Notes: generated from the sequence alone by a model not told the origin. Shown: positions 17,807 through 26,576, counted from the first letter of the stretch. The stretch is DNA of 64,000 nucleotides from Anabaena sp. 4-3 (GCF_001597745.1 NZ_LUHJ01000072.1:179041-243040); one strand, 5' to 3'. Numbers and translations are program-made.

Positions 17807-17838
17807 TTTTGCCCTTGGCTGTGGCAATGTGGATATAG
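17807..17838 (+). promoter_or_regulatory. Duplicated upstream element, copy 1 (agmatinase gene)
   Basis: A 32-base block that matches 19943-19974 with three mismatches, including the identical tail GGCAATGTGGATATAG. It contains the inverted repeat TTGCC/GGCAA. Both copies lie 31-35 bases before the ATG of a gene, and the ribosome sites (AGGAAATAATC and AGGAAATACTC) are also alike. I infer a shared promoter or leader element. Confidence 0.65.
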
Positions 17839-17873
17839 GTACAGACTCACAATTCACATTGTAGGAAATAATC

Positions 17874-18917
17874 ATGAGTAATCAACTTCCAGACTATAAT
17901 CCCAGTGGCGTAGGTGAAGTCAATGGGAATCTATTAGGTTTACCCTTTGATTACGAGTCGGCAAACTTAATTGTGTTTGCTGTGCCTTGGGAAGTTACAG
18001 TTTCCTATGGTGCAGGTACAGCTAACGGCCCCCAGCGTATTCTTGATGCTTCTATTCAACTAGATTTATTCGACTTTGACAACCCCGATGGTTGGAAACA
18101 GGGAATTTATCTGGTAGAAATTCCTGAAGATATTTTAGAAAAAAACCATTACTATCGCAACTTAGCAGCACAAATTATTGAACGACTCGCACAAGGTAAA
18201 GCTTTAACAGATACACCAGATTTAACACCTGTTTTAACAGAAATTAATCAAGCTTCTCAACAGGTGAATGAATGGCTATTTACCCAAAGTCAGGCAGCAA
18301 TGAACAAGGGTAAGCGAGTTGCAGTGATTGGTGGTGATCATAGTTCACCTTTGGGTTACTTTCAAGCTTTAGCCGCTAAATACCCTGACTTTGGCATTCT
18401 GCATATTGATGCACACGCAGATTTACGCGACGCTTATGAGGAATTTGAATTTTCTCATGCTTCCATCATGTTTAATGCCATGAAGATACCGCAAATTTCC
18501 AAATTGGTACAGGTAGGTTTGCGTGATATTTGTCAGGATGAAGTAGATATGATTAACCAATCAAATAATCGGATTGTGGCATATTATGACCCAGCCATTA
18601 AACAAAAGCTATATTCAGGAAGCACTTGGATGAATTTATGTGAAGAAATTATCAACCATTTACCCGAATATGTTTACATTAGCTTCGATGTAGACGGTTT
18701 AGATCCGAAACTTTGTCCAACAACGGGGACTCCTGTTCCTGGGGGATTGGAATTAGAACAAAGTTTTTATCTATTCCGAGAATTGGTGAATAGTGGCAGA
18801 AAAATCATTGGTTTTGATGTCTGCGAAGTTGGTGACGCTGAGTGGGATGGTAATGTTGGTGCGCGGATTGTTTACAAACTGGCGAATTTAATGGATTTGT
18901 CTCAGCGTCAGCAGTAG
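17874..18917 (+). CDS. speB: Ureohydrolase family enzyme, probable agmatinase
   Basis: A 347-residue metalloenzyme of the arginase/agmatinase family. The binuclear Mn ligands are all present: GGDHSSPLG (His), ILHIDAHADLRD (Asp-x-His-x-Asp) and ISFDVDGLDP (Asp-x-Asp). GFDVCEVGD near the C-terminus is also typical. Expected reaction: hydrolysis of agmatine or a similar guanidino compound, releasing urea, in arginine catabolism or polyamine synthesis. Cyanobacterial members include agmatinases and a guanidine hydrolase, and sequence reading alone does not separate them fully. GGAAAT precedes the ATG. The upstream 32-base element is shared with the small gene at 20006. Confidence 0.82.
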   Translation: MSNQLPDYNPSGVGEVNGNLLGLPFDYESANLIVFAVPWEVTVSYGAGTANGPQRILDASIQLDLFDFDNPDGWKQGIYLVEIPEDILEKNHYYRNLAAQIIERLAQGKALTDTPDLTPVLTEINQASQQVNEWLFTQSQAAMNKGKRVAVIGGDHSSPLGYFQALAAKYPDFGILHIDAHADLRDAYEEFEFSHASIMFNAMKIPQISKLVQVGLRDICQDEVDMINQSNNRIVAYYDPAIKQKLYSGSTWMNLCEEIINHLPEYVYISFDVDGLDPKLCPTTGTPVPGGLELEQSFYLFRELVNSGRKIIGFDVCEVGDAEWDGNVGARIVYKLANLMDLSQRQQ

Positions 18918-19085
18918 GAGGTTGGGGGAGTGGGGAGTGGAGAGGATGAGGGGGATGAGAGAGAATTTTGATAGTATGCCCAATGCCCATGTATTGCTTA
19001 TTACCACCGTTAATGTCATTAATAGATTGATAACAAGTTACAAGATTTTCTGAGGCAATTTTTAGATAAGGGTGAAGGGAAGATA

Positions 19086-19826
19086 ATGAGCCAAATGTTT
19101 CAAGAACAAGAGCTTTTAATTGCGATCGCAGTTAGACAGCAAAACCCGACAATTTTAACCGCAGATTTCCTTAAATATACTGGCATCATTCCTAGTGACT
19201 GGGAATTGGCTAAACCACCTGTGATGACTAACAATGCGGCTCAAGTAGTTTTCCAAAATGGTGTAAGTGTTATTGCTGAGGTAAATAGAATTATTTTTGC
19301 TGAAGCTATTGCTAACAAAGAACCTCAAGACGTACAAGCCCCCGCCATAGCACACAAATATATTGAGACAGTCAAACAGGTAAATTACCAAGGTATTGGG
19401 ATTAACTTACGCGGCTTTGTACTAGGCGAGTCAAACAATCAAAGCGGACGTAACTACATTTTTAACCAGCTACTGCAACCCGGCGCATGGCAAAATTTTG
19501 GTTCGGCTCCTATGCAAGCTTCGATGCGGTTTGTCTACACTCTGGATGAAACACAGCTTTTTCTAGAGGTGAATGAGGCTCAGTTGCAATATCCAGATCA
19601 AACAACTAAGCCAGCCGTGCTATTCTCTGCTAATTTTAGCCGAGCGATCGCTCAAGAACAACCTACAGAACGTTTAGCTGCTATCAGTGCAGTCATTGAC
19701 GAGTGGCAAACCGATTTAGCAACATTAAAGTCACTTGTTGATACCAAGTTCTTTAATGCCGAAGGTTATGCTATCAATACAGCTGCCACTGACACAATTC
19801 AGTTTCCCTCAATGGTAGCAGAATAA
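19086..19826 (+). CDS. Conserved protein of unknown function
   Basis: A 246-residue soluble protein without signal peptide or membrane span. I do not recognise a named family, but its composition and codon use are ordinary, and it has a clear ribosome site (GAAGGGAAGATA before ATG) and a strong terminator after it. The central part alternates strands and helices; the C-terminal third, with ERLAAISAVIDEWQTDLATL, is helical. It lies between the agmatinase and the small membrane protein that share an upstream element, all on one strand, though spacers of 168 and 179 bases suggest separate transcripts. Confidence 0.7.
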   Translation: MSQMFQEQELLIAIAVRQQNPTILTADFLKYTGIIPSDWELAKPPVMTNNAAQVVFQNGVSVIAEVNRIIFAEAIANKEPQDVQAPAIAHKYIETVKQVNYQGIGINLRGFVLGESNNQSGRNYIFNQLLQPGAWQNFGSAPMQASMRFVYTLDETQLFLEVNEAQLQYPDQTTKPAVLFSANFSRAIAQEQPTERLAAISAVIDEWQTDLATLKSLVDTKFFNAEGYAINTAATDTIQFPSMVAE

Positions 19827-19842
19827 TTTCATGTGACTCAAC

Positions 19843-19891
19843 AATGCACAATTGCTTAACACTTAATTTAGCAATTGTGCATTAAATTTTT
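19843..19891 (+). terminator. Intrinsic terminator
   Basis: Perfect 13-base arms AATGCACAATTGC and GCAATTGTGCATT, followed by AAATTTTT, starting 16 bases after the stop of the unknown-function gene. Confidence 0.85.
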
Positions 19892-19942
19892 CTATCTCAA
19901 CTTTTATCGGAATTGCAGTGATTTAGGATGCTTGAGGATTTA

Positions 19943-19974
19943 TTTTGCCGTTGACTATGGCAATGTGGATATAG
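19943..19974 (+). promoter_or_regulatory. Duplicated upstream element, copy 2 (small membrane protein)
   Basis: 29 of 32 bases match 17807-17838. It lies 31 bases before the ATG at 20006. A possible reading is a promoter with TTGCCG and TATAGA hexamers 19 bases apart, but a structured leader or a protein-binding site would fit equally well. Confidence 0.65.
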
Positions 19975-20005
19975 AACGCTATCACATCCAACTCAGGAAA
20001 TACTC

Positions 20006-20173
20006 ATGAATCGCTCAAAAGTAGTAGCAATTATTACAGGTGCAATTTCTATCTTGCTAGCTGTTGCTTATCTAATTATCGTCCAAATCCTAGATTACCG
20101 GGATATGCAACCTGCTCCTATCAGCCACCTACAGCAATTATCCACTGTGCTGGCTTGTATAAATTTATTTTAA
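20006..20173 (+). CDS. Small single-span membrane protein
   Basis: A 55-residue ORF starting MNRSKVVAIITGAISILLAV, with one hydrophobic span (about residues 7-28) followed by a short polar tail (DYRDMQPAPISHL). CAGGAAAT lies ten bases before the ATG. The ORF is supported mainly by its upstream region, which repeats the element and ribosome site of the agmatinase gene. Function unknown; it is probably a thylakoid or plasma membrane micro-protein. It was found by reading the sequence in the spacer. Confidence 0.6.
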   Translation: MNRSKVVAIITGAISILLAVAYLIIVQILDYRDMQPAPISHLQQLSTVLACINLF

Positions 20174-20523
20174 TTTCAAAAACATACTAAAATCTACTTG
20201 TAGGCTGATTCAAATTACAGTAGATTTTGATAAGATATTATGTTTCACCTAGTTACTCACGCAACATCTCGGTGAGATTCAACCATAGACTATAGTCTAT
20301 GGTTAAAATAAGATATTCATATATATAAGAATTACTTACAGTAAATATCGTTGATTTATTTTGTTTAATAATTCCTTTTTGGGAAATATGAAGGTAAGCT
20401 AAATTATAAGAATATTAAGCAAACATAAATTTACTTTATCTACAATACTTAGCTTGACTGGGAGCAAAGTTAAGTTTGCCCCCAGAGTAGCTAATTTTTG
20501 CTACAAATCCAGAGGTTAATTTC
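20174..20523. other. Spacer before the CO2-uptake operon, with a perfect palindrome
   Basis: 350 bases without a gene. At 20281-20304 lies a perfect 24-base palindrome with half-site AACCATAGACTA. Just before it is a shorter hairpin, ATCTCGGTGAGAT. The palindrome may end transcription of the small upstream gene or serve as an operator for ndhF. The rest is AT-rich and presumably holds the operon promoter. Confidence 0.55.
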
Positions 20524-22383
20524 ATGGCTCAGTTTCTACTAGAGACTGTTTGGCTAGTCCCGTGCTATGCCTTAATAGGTGGGCTTTTGGCTATTCCTTG
20601 GTCGCCGGGCATTATTCGCAAAACCGGGCCAAGGCCAGCAGGTTATGTCAATATATTAATGACATTTTTGGCGTTGCTTCATAGTGCCATTGCCTTACAA
20701 GCGACCTGGAATCATCCACCGCAAGAAGTATTTATTCCGTGGTTATCCACCGCAGGTTTAAACCTCACTATTACTTTAGAAATATCTTCAGTGAGTGTGG
20801 GGGCGATGCTAGTAGTCACTGGCTTAAATTTCCTCGCGCAAATTTTCGCCGTAGGCTACATGGAAATGGATTGGGGCTGGGGACGCTTCTATTCTTTGTT
20901 GGGATTATTTGAAGCGGGATTATGCGCTTTAGCCTTGTGTAACAATCTGTTTTTCAGCTATGTAATTTTGGAAATCCTGACGTTAGGAACTTATCTGCTA
21001 GTTGGCTTATGGTTTAGTCAACCTTTGGTAGTCACTGGTGCCAGAGATGCTTTCTTAACCAAGCGGGTAGGCGACCTATTTTTACTGATGGGAGTCTTGG
21101 GATTATGGACTCTTTCAGGAACTTGGGATTATACAGAATTAGCCGCATGGGCGGCTACAGCTAAGGTTGATCCGACTGTGATCACATTAGTAGGTTTAGC
21201 ATTAGTAGCTGGGCCGATGGGTAAATGCGCTCAGTTTCCTTTGCATCTGTGGTTAGATGAGGCGATGGAAGGGCCGATTCCTAGCACAATTTTGCGGAAC
21301 TCGGTAGTAGTTGCTAGTGGTGCGTGGATACTAATTAAACTACAACCTGTATTAAGTCTGTCGCCTGTAGTTTCGTCGTTTATTGTCGCCATTGGTGCAG
21401 TTACCGCATTAGGTGGTTCTTTAATTGCGATCGCCCAAATTGACGTTAAACGCTGCTTATCTTATTCTGTCAGTGCTTACATGGGCTTAGTGTTCATTGC
21501 TGTAGGCGCACAACAAGACGAAGCTGCATTATTGTTGGTACTCACCCATGCTTTAGCATCAGCTATCTTAGTGATGAGTGTGGGCGGAATTATCTGGAAC
21601 AGCGTCACTCAAGACGTAACCCAATTAGGTGGACTGTGGTCACGTCGTCCCATTTCAGGAATATCCTATATAGTTGGGATTCTAGGCTTAATTGGTCTAC
21701 CACCTTTAGGTAGCTTTTGGGCATTACTCAAATTAGCCGATGGACTCTGGGAAAATCATCCTGGTTTAGTGGGAATTATCATTGCTGTGAATGCCTTAAC
21801 CGCCTTTAGTTTAACCAGAGAGTTTGGTTTAATTTTTGGTGGTAAAGCTAAACAAATGACCGAGCGATCGCCTGAAGTTCTGTGGCTGATGGTGTTGCCA
21901 ATGGTAATATTATTAGGCTTTATCCTCCATCTACCTTTGGTATTACAAAGCTTATCACTACTACCCAGTTGGGCAGAACTCAATAAAGATGTTGCCCTCT
22001 TACTAATTTGGTCAAGTATTTTTGGTTGCAGCATTAGCGCAGTCATTTATCTGGGCAATATTCCCAAACCAGTACGTCTACCTTGGAAACCCTTACAAGA
22101 CTTATTGGCTTACGACTTTTACACCCCCAGACTCTATCGCATGACAATTATTTCCGGCGTTGATCAACTCTCCAAATTCGCTGATATGATTGACCGCTTC
22201 GTGGTAGATGGTATCGTCAACTTTGTGGGTTTGTTTTCGCTGTTAGGTGGCGAAGGTTTGAAATACAGCACCAACGGACAAACTCAATTTTATGCCTTAA
22301 CTGTTCTCCTAGGCGTAGGTGTTTTAGGCGCATGGATAACTTGGCCATTCTGGGGAGTCCAGTTTTTAAGTCTGATTTACTAG
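20524..22383 (+). CDS. ndhF: NDH-1 subunit NdhF of the CO2-uptake complex (NdhF3/NdhF4 type)
   Basis: A 619-residue, multi-span proton-pumping subunit of the MrpA/NuoL family. Conserved membrane motifs are present: LEILTLGTYLLVGLW, DAFLTKRVGDLFLLMG with its charged Lys/Arg, and AQFPLHLWLDEAMEGPIPST. In cyanobacteria the variants NdhF3 and NdhF4 replace NdhF1 in NDH-1MS and NDH-1MS', complexes that use electron flow to drive CO2 hydration. The neighbours show this is one of the CO2-uptake forms: an ndhD gene 124 bases downstream and then a CO2 hydration protein. No NdhR-type regulator or CupS gene is adjacent, which slightly favours the constitutive F4/D4/CupB set, but I cannot decide. An AGAGG precedes the ATG. 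Confidence 0.9.
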   Translation: MAQFLLETVWLVPCYALIGGLLAIPWSPGIIRKTGPRPAGYVNILMTFLALLHSAIALQATWNHPPQEVFIPWLSTAGLNLTITLEISSVSVGAMLVVTGLNFLAQIFAVGYMEMDWGWGRFYSLLGLFEAGLCALALCNNLFFSYVILEILTLGTYLLVGLWFSQPLVVTGARDAFLTKRVGDLFLLMGVLGLWTLSGTWDYTELAAWAATAKVDPTVITLVGLALVAGPMGKCAQFPLHLWLDEAMEGPIPSTILRNSVVVASGAWILIKLQPVLSLSPVVSSFIVAIGAVTALGGSLIAIAQIDVKRCLSYSVSAYMGLVFIAVGAQQDEAALLLVLTHALASAILVMSVGGIIWNSVTQDVTQLGGLWSRRPISGISYIVGILGLIGLPPLGSFWALLKLADGLWENHPGLVGIIIAVNALTAFSLTREFGLIFGGKAKQMTERSPEVLWLMVLPMVILLGFILHLPLVLQSLSLLPSWAELNKDVALLLIWSSIFGCSISAVIYLGNIPKPVRLPWKPLQDLLAYDFYTPRLYRMTIISGVDQLSKFADMIDRFVVDGIVNFVGLFSLLGGEGLKYSTNGQTQFYALTVLLGVGVLGAWITWPFWGVQFLSLIY

Positions 22384-22474
22384 CACGGGAATTTAGAACA
22401 GGTGGGTATTTACCCACCTGAAAACCCAAAGAAAAACTTAGATTGATACACAACAAACTTCCTGGGTTTTCTTA

Positions 22475-22504
22475 TTTTGAATTTTGAATTTTGAATTTTG
22501 AATT
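22475..22504 (+). repeat. Tandem TTTTGAA repeat before ndhD
   Basis: Four tandem TTTTGAA heptamers ending four bases before the ndhD ATG, where a ribosome site would be expected. The same repeat occurs at 24054-24090 and 38799-38828. Confidence 0.9.
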
Positions 22505-22507
22505 GTT

Positions 22508-24010
22508 ATGCTCAGTGCTTTAATTTGGATACCAATTCTGAGTGCTATAGTTATCGGGTTTTTACCTGGTAAAGTCGTCCCAGCTAGTCGAATTCGATTA
22601 GTATCTTTAACTATAGCCGGCGTAGTCTTACTGTGGAATTTGTTTATTCTGCTGAAATTCGACATCAGCAACCCAGGAATGCAATTTCAAGAGTATATAC
22701 CTTGGAATGATACCTTGGGTTTAAATTATCAACTAGGAGTTGACGGCTTATCAATTTTGATGTTGGTTCTCAATAGCCTCCTCACCTGGATTGCAATTTA
22801 CAGCAGCAGTAAAGAAACGGAACGCCCCAGACTGTTTTACTCACTAATTTTATTAGTTAGTGGTGGCGTTGCTGGAGCATTCTTAGCCGAGAACTTGTTA
22901 TTATTCTTCTTGTTTTACGAGCTAGAATTAATCCCCTTTTATTTATTAATTTCCATTTGGGGAGGGGAAAAACGGGCTTATGCTGGTATCAAGTTCCTGA
23001 TTTATACTGCGGTTTCCGGTGCTTTGATTTTAGCAACCTTCTTAGGCATGGTATTTTTAACTGGTGCTAGCAGTTTTGCCTTTGATGCGGTATCTACTCA
23101 AACTATTTCCGCCGGGTTGCAATTCGTGCTTCTAGCAGGAATTATCTTAGGCTTTGGGATTAAAATTCCCCTCGTTCCCTTCCATACATGGCTACCGGAT
23201 GCTTACGTTGAAGCTTCCGCACCCATTGCGATTTTGTTGGGTGGTGTGTTAGCAAAGTTGGGAACTTATGGACTGTTGCGGTTTGGTATGGGGATGTTTC
23301 CCCAAGCTTGGAGTGTAGTTGCACCAACCTTAGCAATTTGGGGGGCAATTAGTGCGATTTATGGGGCAGTAATTGCGATCGCCCAAAAAGATATCAAGCG
23401 CATGGTAGCATATAGCTCTATCGGTCACATGGGCTATGTATTACTCGCTAGTGCTTCCAGCACAGCTTTAGCCTTGGTGGGTGCTGTCTCCCAAATGTTC
23501 AGCCACGGCTTGATTTTAGCAATTCTTTTCCACCTAGTAGGCGTTGTGGAAGCCAAAGTTGGAACTCGTGAATTAGACAAACTCAACGGTTTGATGAGTC
23601 CCATTCGCGGTTTACCCTTAATTAGTGCCTTACTGGTTCTCAGTGGGATGGCGAGTGCAGGTATTCCCGGTTTAACTGGATTTATCGCTGAATTTATCGT
23701 CTTTCAGGGTAGTTTCTCTGTCTTCCCCTTGCCAACACTGTTATGTGTAGCCTCAAGCGGTTTAACAGCCGTGTATTTCGTTATTCTCCTCAACCGTACC
23801 TGCTTTGGCAAGTTGGATAATAACTTAGCCTACTACCCTAGAGTTTTATGGGCGGAAAAAATACCCGCCTTAGTTTTGGCATCTCTAATTATCTTTTTAG
23901 GTGTACAACCAACTTGGTTAGTGCGTTGGAGTGAACCTACAACTACCGCAATGGTAGCCGCAGTTCCGCCATTAGAGAAAACTACAGTTTCCCAAGTAGC
24001 TTTGAAGTAA
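22508..24010 (+). CDS. ndhD: NDH-1 subunit NdhD of the CO2-uptake complex (NdhD3/NdhD4 type)
   Basis: A 500-residue, multi-span antiporter-like subunit of the NuoM family. Motifs: FLFYELELIPFYLLISIWGG with the key Glu in span 5, LVPFHTWLPDAYVEASAP, and QKDIKRMVAYSSIGHMGYVL. It forms the distal membrane arm of an NDH-1 complex together with the NdhF encoded upstream and carries protons during CO2 hydration. No Shine-Dalgarno sequence is visible because the start is preceded directly by the heptamer array. It is in operon with the gene 120 bases downstream. Confidence 0.92.
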   Translation: MLSALIWIPILSAIVIGFLPGKVVPASRIRLVSLTIAGVVLLWNLFILLKFDISNPGMQFQEYIPWNDTLGLNYQLGVDGLSILMLVLNSLLTWIAIYSSSKETERPRLFYSLILLVSGGVAGAFLAENLLLFFLFYELELIPFYLLISIWGGEKRAYAGIKFLIYTAVSGALILATFLGMVFLTGASSFAFDAVSTQTISAGLQFVLLAGIILGFGIKIPLVPFHTWLPDAYVEASAPIAILLGGVLAKLGTYGLLRFGMGMFPQAWSVVAPTLAIWGAISAIYGAVIAIAQKDIKRMVAYSSIGHMGYVLLASASSTALALVGAVSQMFSHGLILAILFHLVGVVEAKVGTRELDKLNGLMSPIRGLPLISALLVLSGMASAGIPGLTGFIAEFIVFQGSFSVFPLPTLLCVASSGLTAVYFVILLNRTCFGKLDNNLAYYPRVLWAEKIPALVLASLIIFLGVQPTWLVRWSEPTTTAMVAAVPPLEKTTVSQVALK

Positions 24011-24053
24011 GTGGTAGGTGTGTAGGGGACATTTCTACCCAAGAATTCTTTAA

Positions 24054-24090
24054 TTTTGAATTTTGAATTTTGAATTTTGAATTTTGAATT
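24054..24090 (+). repeat. Tandem TTTTGAA repeat before the CO2 hydration gene
   Basis: Five TTTTGAA units. The flanks (AAGAATTCTTTA on the left, TTGATTTGTCCC on the right) nearly match those of the array at 38799-38828, so the two arrays are copies of a larger dispersed sequence. Confidence 0.9.
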
Positions 24091-24130
24091 GATTTGTCCC
24101 CAAATTATTAAATTTAATTGACAAAAATAT

Positions 24131-25453
24131 ATGGTACAAACTCCAGACAAACCGATTACTAAAATTCCGCCGTCACAGCATGAATTTGCTGACATTATTC
24201 ATCGCCTAGAAGCTGGCGGTTCGATGTTGCCAGATACGCCGGAAAATTTAATGCAAATTATCGGTATTTATAAAGCCTATGCTGTACCGATGGATTTTTA
24301 CTGGCGTGATTTGCTGTATATTGCTGAACAGGTATTTTTAAACCCGTTTCCCGCTTTTAAATACTTCATTTCACAAGAGTATTTAGACAGACATAATCAT
24401 TACGCTGGTGATGATGCTGATTTAAGAATTTGGCGCGGTGAAGCGACAGCACACCCGGAACTGTTGGCATTTATGGAGAAGGGTGAAACCTTCAAAATGC
24501 CAAAGATATTGCATCACTTACTGCACGATCGCATTAACATGGAGTTTGCTGAGGCTTGTATGCAAGCAATGCTTTGGCATCGTCACATGTACGCGCCAGT
24601 CAATCAATTTGACGCTTACCTCGACTCAGAAGAATATAAAGCTAACGCTGATAGGGCAATTAAAGCTTATTTTCAAGGCAACCCGGTGATGCTGGGACTT
24701 TACAAACTGTTCCCGGATATGTTTTTGGAACAGTGCCGCCAAATGTCATACTACGCTAACCTGGGTCTGTTCTGGGAAGTCATGGCTCCGGTATTCTTTG
24801 AAATGTCGGATATCTATGATGAAGGTGGGTTTAAAGGTGTCCCCGATGCGATGAACTTTTTAATCAATGGGATATTTGCGATCGCAGGTCGTCCGATTTA
24901 CCATCATGTCTATATTCGTGGGGAATGCTACGAAATTATCCCCAAATCTAAAGGCTTCACTTGGTTATACGAAGCTGCATTACCCTATGTAGAAGCAGTC
25001 TTTTATCGCACTGCACCATTCCGAGGCACAAAATCTTATAATGCTCAAGCTGGCCAAGTACCTGCTGATCAAAAAGACTTCCATTATGGCATTCTCTACG
25101 CCGATGTGTTTCCTGTAGGAACTGCGGGAATTCCACCCACATTATTAATGCAAGATATGTTGCATTTCTTACCTCAATATCTTTTAGATTACTATAAACA
25201 ATATTGTCGAGGTGAGGAAGATATGTTGATTCAGTTGGGGATTACTTTCCAACGGTCAATGTATAATGTGACATCGGCAGTAATTCAGGCGTTGCGAACT
25301 GCCCTTTTATATCCTTTAGATGATCCGAATCCTAAACATTTGCAAGCCAACCGCGAGTTTTTTGAAGCACAGTTAAGTCGCTTTACTCGCCCTGAGTATG
25401 GTATGCGGAATGCTGCCCGTCTGCGAAATATTCAGAGTCCAGATTATCGATAA
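24131..25453 (+). CDS. CO2 hydration protein CupA/CupB (ChpY/ChpX)
   Basis: A 440-residue soluble protein found only in cyanobacteria, always linked to specialised NdhF/NdhD genes. It docks on the distal membrane arm of NDH-1MS or NDH-1MS' and acts as a carbonic-anhydrase-like catalyst converting CO2 to bicarbonate. Histidine-rich stretches that could bind zinc are visible: HHLLHDRINMEF, LWHRHMYAP and RPIYHHVYIRGECYE. The context (ndhF, ndhD, this gene, same strand) is the diagnostic arrangement. Whether this is the inducible CupA or the constitutive CupB cannot be settled by eye. No CupS gene follows. Confidence 0.9.
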   Translation: MVQTPDKPITKIPPSQHEFADIIHRLEAGGSMLPDTPENLMQIIGIYKAYAVPMDFYWRDLLYIAEQVFLNPFPAFKYFISQEYLDRHNHYAGDDADLRIWRGEATAHPELLAFMEKGETFKMPKILHHLLHDRINMEFAEACMQAMLWHRHMYAPVNQFDAYLDSEEYKANADRAIKAYFQGNPVMLGLYKLFPDMFLEQCRQMSYYANLGLFWEVMAPVFFEMSDIYDEGGFKGVPDAMNFLINGIFAIAGRPIYHHVYIRGECYEIIPKSKGFTWLYEAALPYVEAVFYRTAPFRGTKSYNAQAGQVPADQKDFHYGILYADVFPVGTAGIPPTLLMQDMLHFLPQYLLDYYKQYCRGEEDMLIQLGITFQRSMYNVTSAVIQALRTALLYPLDDPNPKHLQANREFFEAQLSRFTRPEYGMRNAARLRNIQSPDYR

Positions 25454-25523
25454 TCTTCTCTGAAGATGTTTGGGAAATCATTAAGCATACTAGAAACCCC
25501 TCACCAAACCTCTCCCCTGGAAA

Positions 25524-25553
25524 TGTAGAGACTAGCCATGCTTAGTCTCTACA
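25524..25553. repeat. Family D palindrome, copy 1
   Basis: A 30-base interrupted palindrome with outer arms TGTAGAGACTA and TAGTCTCTACA. It is nearly the reverse complement of the copy at 47954-47983. Around it (25495-25610) is C-rich and G-rich sequence forming a longer imperfect inverted repeat (ACCAAACCTCTCCCC against GGGGGGTTAGGTTTG). Confidence 0.85.
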
Positions 25554-25675
25554 ACCCCCCTTACCTTGTAGGGAAGGGGGGTTGGGGGGTTAGGTTTGAG
25601 AGACTTTGCTGTTAATAAAAATACTTTTCAAATATCATCTCAGCCTCCCTAACATTAAAAAAATGTTATACCCCA

Positions 25676-25704
25676 ATCCCTGACTTCTCAAAGAAGTCGG
25701 GGAT
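25676..25704. terminator. Hairpin of the GACTTCT/AGAAGTC type, copy 1
   Basis: Arms close to ATCCCCGACTTCT and AGAAGTCGGGGAT, followed by TTTATGG. The same hairpin recurs at 56451-56479. Bidirectional terminator or dispersed repeat; it lies 50 bases before the next gene. Confidence 0.65.
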
Positions 25705-25752
25705 TTATGGCATCATCGTTTTATATTAAATAATGTTGAGCTACTAAAAATT

Positions 25753-26532
25753 ATGTTCAGCGAATTAAAACAATACATTAACACAAATTTCAACATTTCC
25801 ACCAATGATAAATTATTAACTCTATCGAGAATATTTGTCTGGAGTGTATGGTTAATTTACATTGGTTATTTATTATTAAGTGATTTACCTCCAGGTTTAT
25901 CACTATTAAATATTACATCCCAAACATTAGCAGAAATATTAAATTTAAGCTGGAATTTTTGGTTAATCCTGCCAATCATATCTCCTAGTGAAGCACCTGT
26001 TAACCATCCAGCTTTAGAGGGATTATTTAACATTGTGGTGACTTGGGGACTATTATTTTGGGGTTTTGTGATTGATGGACGTAATCAACGATTTTCTATA
26101 GTTACATTCTTAATTGGTACAGCTTTTCTTACTAACTTATTTTTTCTACCTTGGTTGGGATTACGACAACCGAATTCTGAAAAACCTACAAATTCTTTAA
26201 CGTTTATCGAAAAAATAGGCGAAAGCCGGACTTTACCGACGATTTTAGCTGTGGTTTTTGTCGTTTCGTTAGTTTGGGCAGGATTTGCACGTCCTGAGTA
26301 TGGTGATTTGACAACACGTTGGCAAGCTTTATTAGAATTATTGTTTAGTGATAGGCTAGCATATTCATTTCTGATAGATATGTTAGTATTTTGGTTCTTT
26401 CAGTCGTGGCTAGTTAAAGATGATATGAAACGTCGCCAATGGCATAACGAAAAAGTGCTATGGTTAGTGCGCTTTGTACCTTTTTGGGGACTGATTATAT
26501 ATTTTTGGAAACGTCCTTCACTTTTCAACTAA
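25753..26532 (+). CDS. Multi-span membrane protein of unknown function
   Basis: A 259-residue protein with about six hydrophobic segments (for example WLIYIGYLLLSDLPPGLSLL and FNIVVTWGLLFWGFVIDGRN) and a polar C-terminus, DDMKRRQWHNEKVLWLVRFV. I do not recognise a named family, although similar large-loop membrane proteins are common in cyanobacteria. It follows the CO2-uptake operon on the same strand but is separated by 299 bases of repeats, so a functional link is not shown. Convergent with the next gene. Confidence 0.65.
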   Translation: MFSELKQYINTNFNISTNDKLLTLSRIFVWSVWLIYIGYLLLSDLPPGLSLLNITSQTLAEILNLSWNFWLILPIISPSEAPVNHPALEGLFNIVVTWGLLFWGFVIDGRNQRFSIVTFLIGTAFLTNLFFLPWLGLRQPNSEKPTNSLTFIEKIGESRTLPTILAVVFVVSLVWAGFARPEYGDLTTRWQALLELLFSDRLAYSFLIDMLVFWFFQSWLVKDDMKRRQWHNEKVLWLVRFVPFWGLIIYFWKRPSLFN

Positions 26533-26540
26533 TTAGACAA

Positions 26541-26576
26541 CCTTGTAGAGACGTTACATGCAAAGTCTCTACAAGG
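26541..26576. repeat. Family D palindrome, copy 2, with terminator potential
   Basis: Arms CCTTGTAGAGAC and GTCTCTACAAGG around a short loop, followed by TTTTAAG, nine bases after a stop codon. It could end transcription. Downstream at about 26612-26658 are two more small inverted repeats (AACAGGCTTCTAGCCTGTT and GGGCTGTCAGCCC). Confidence 0.8.
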
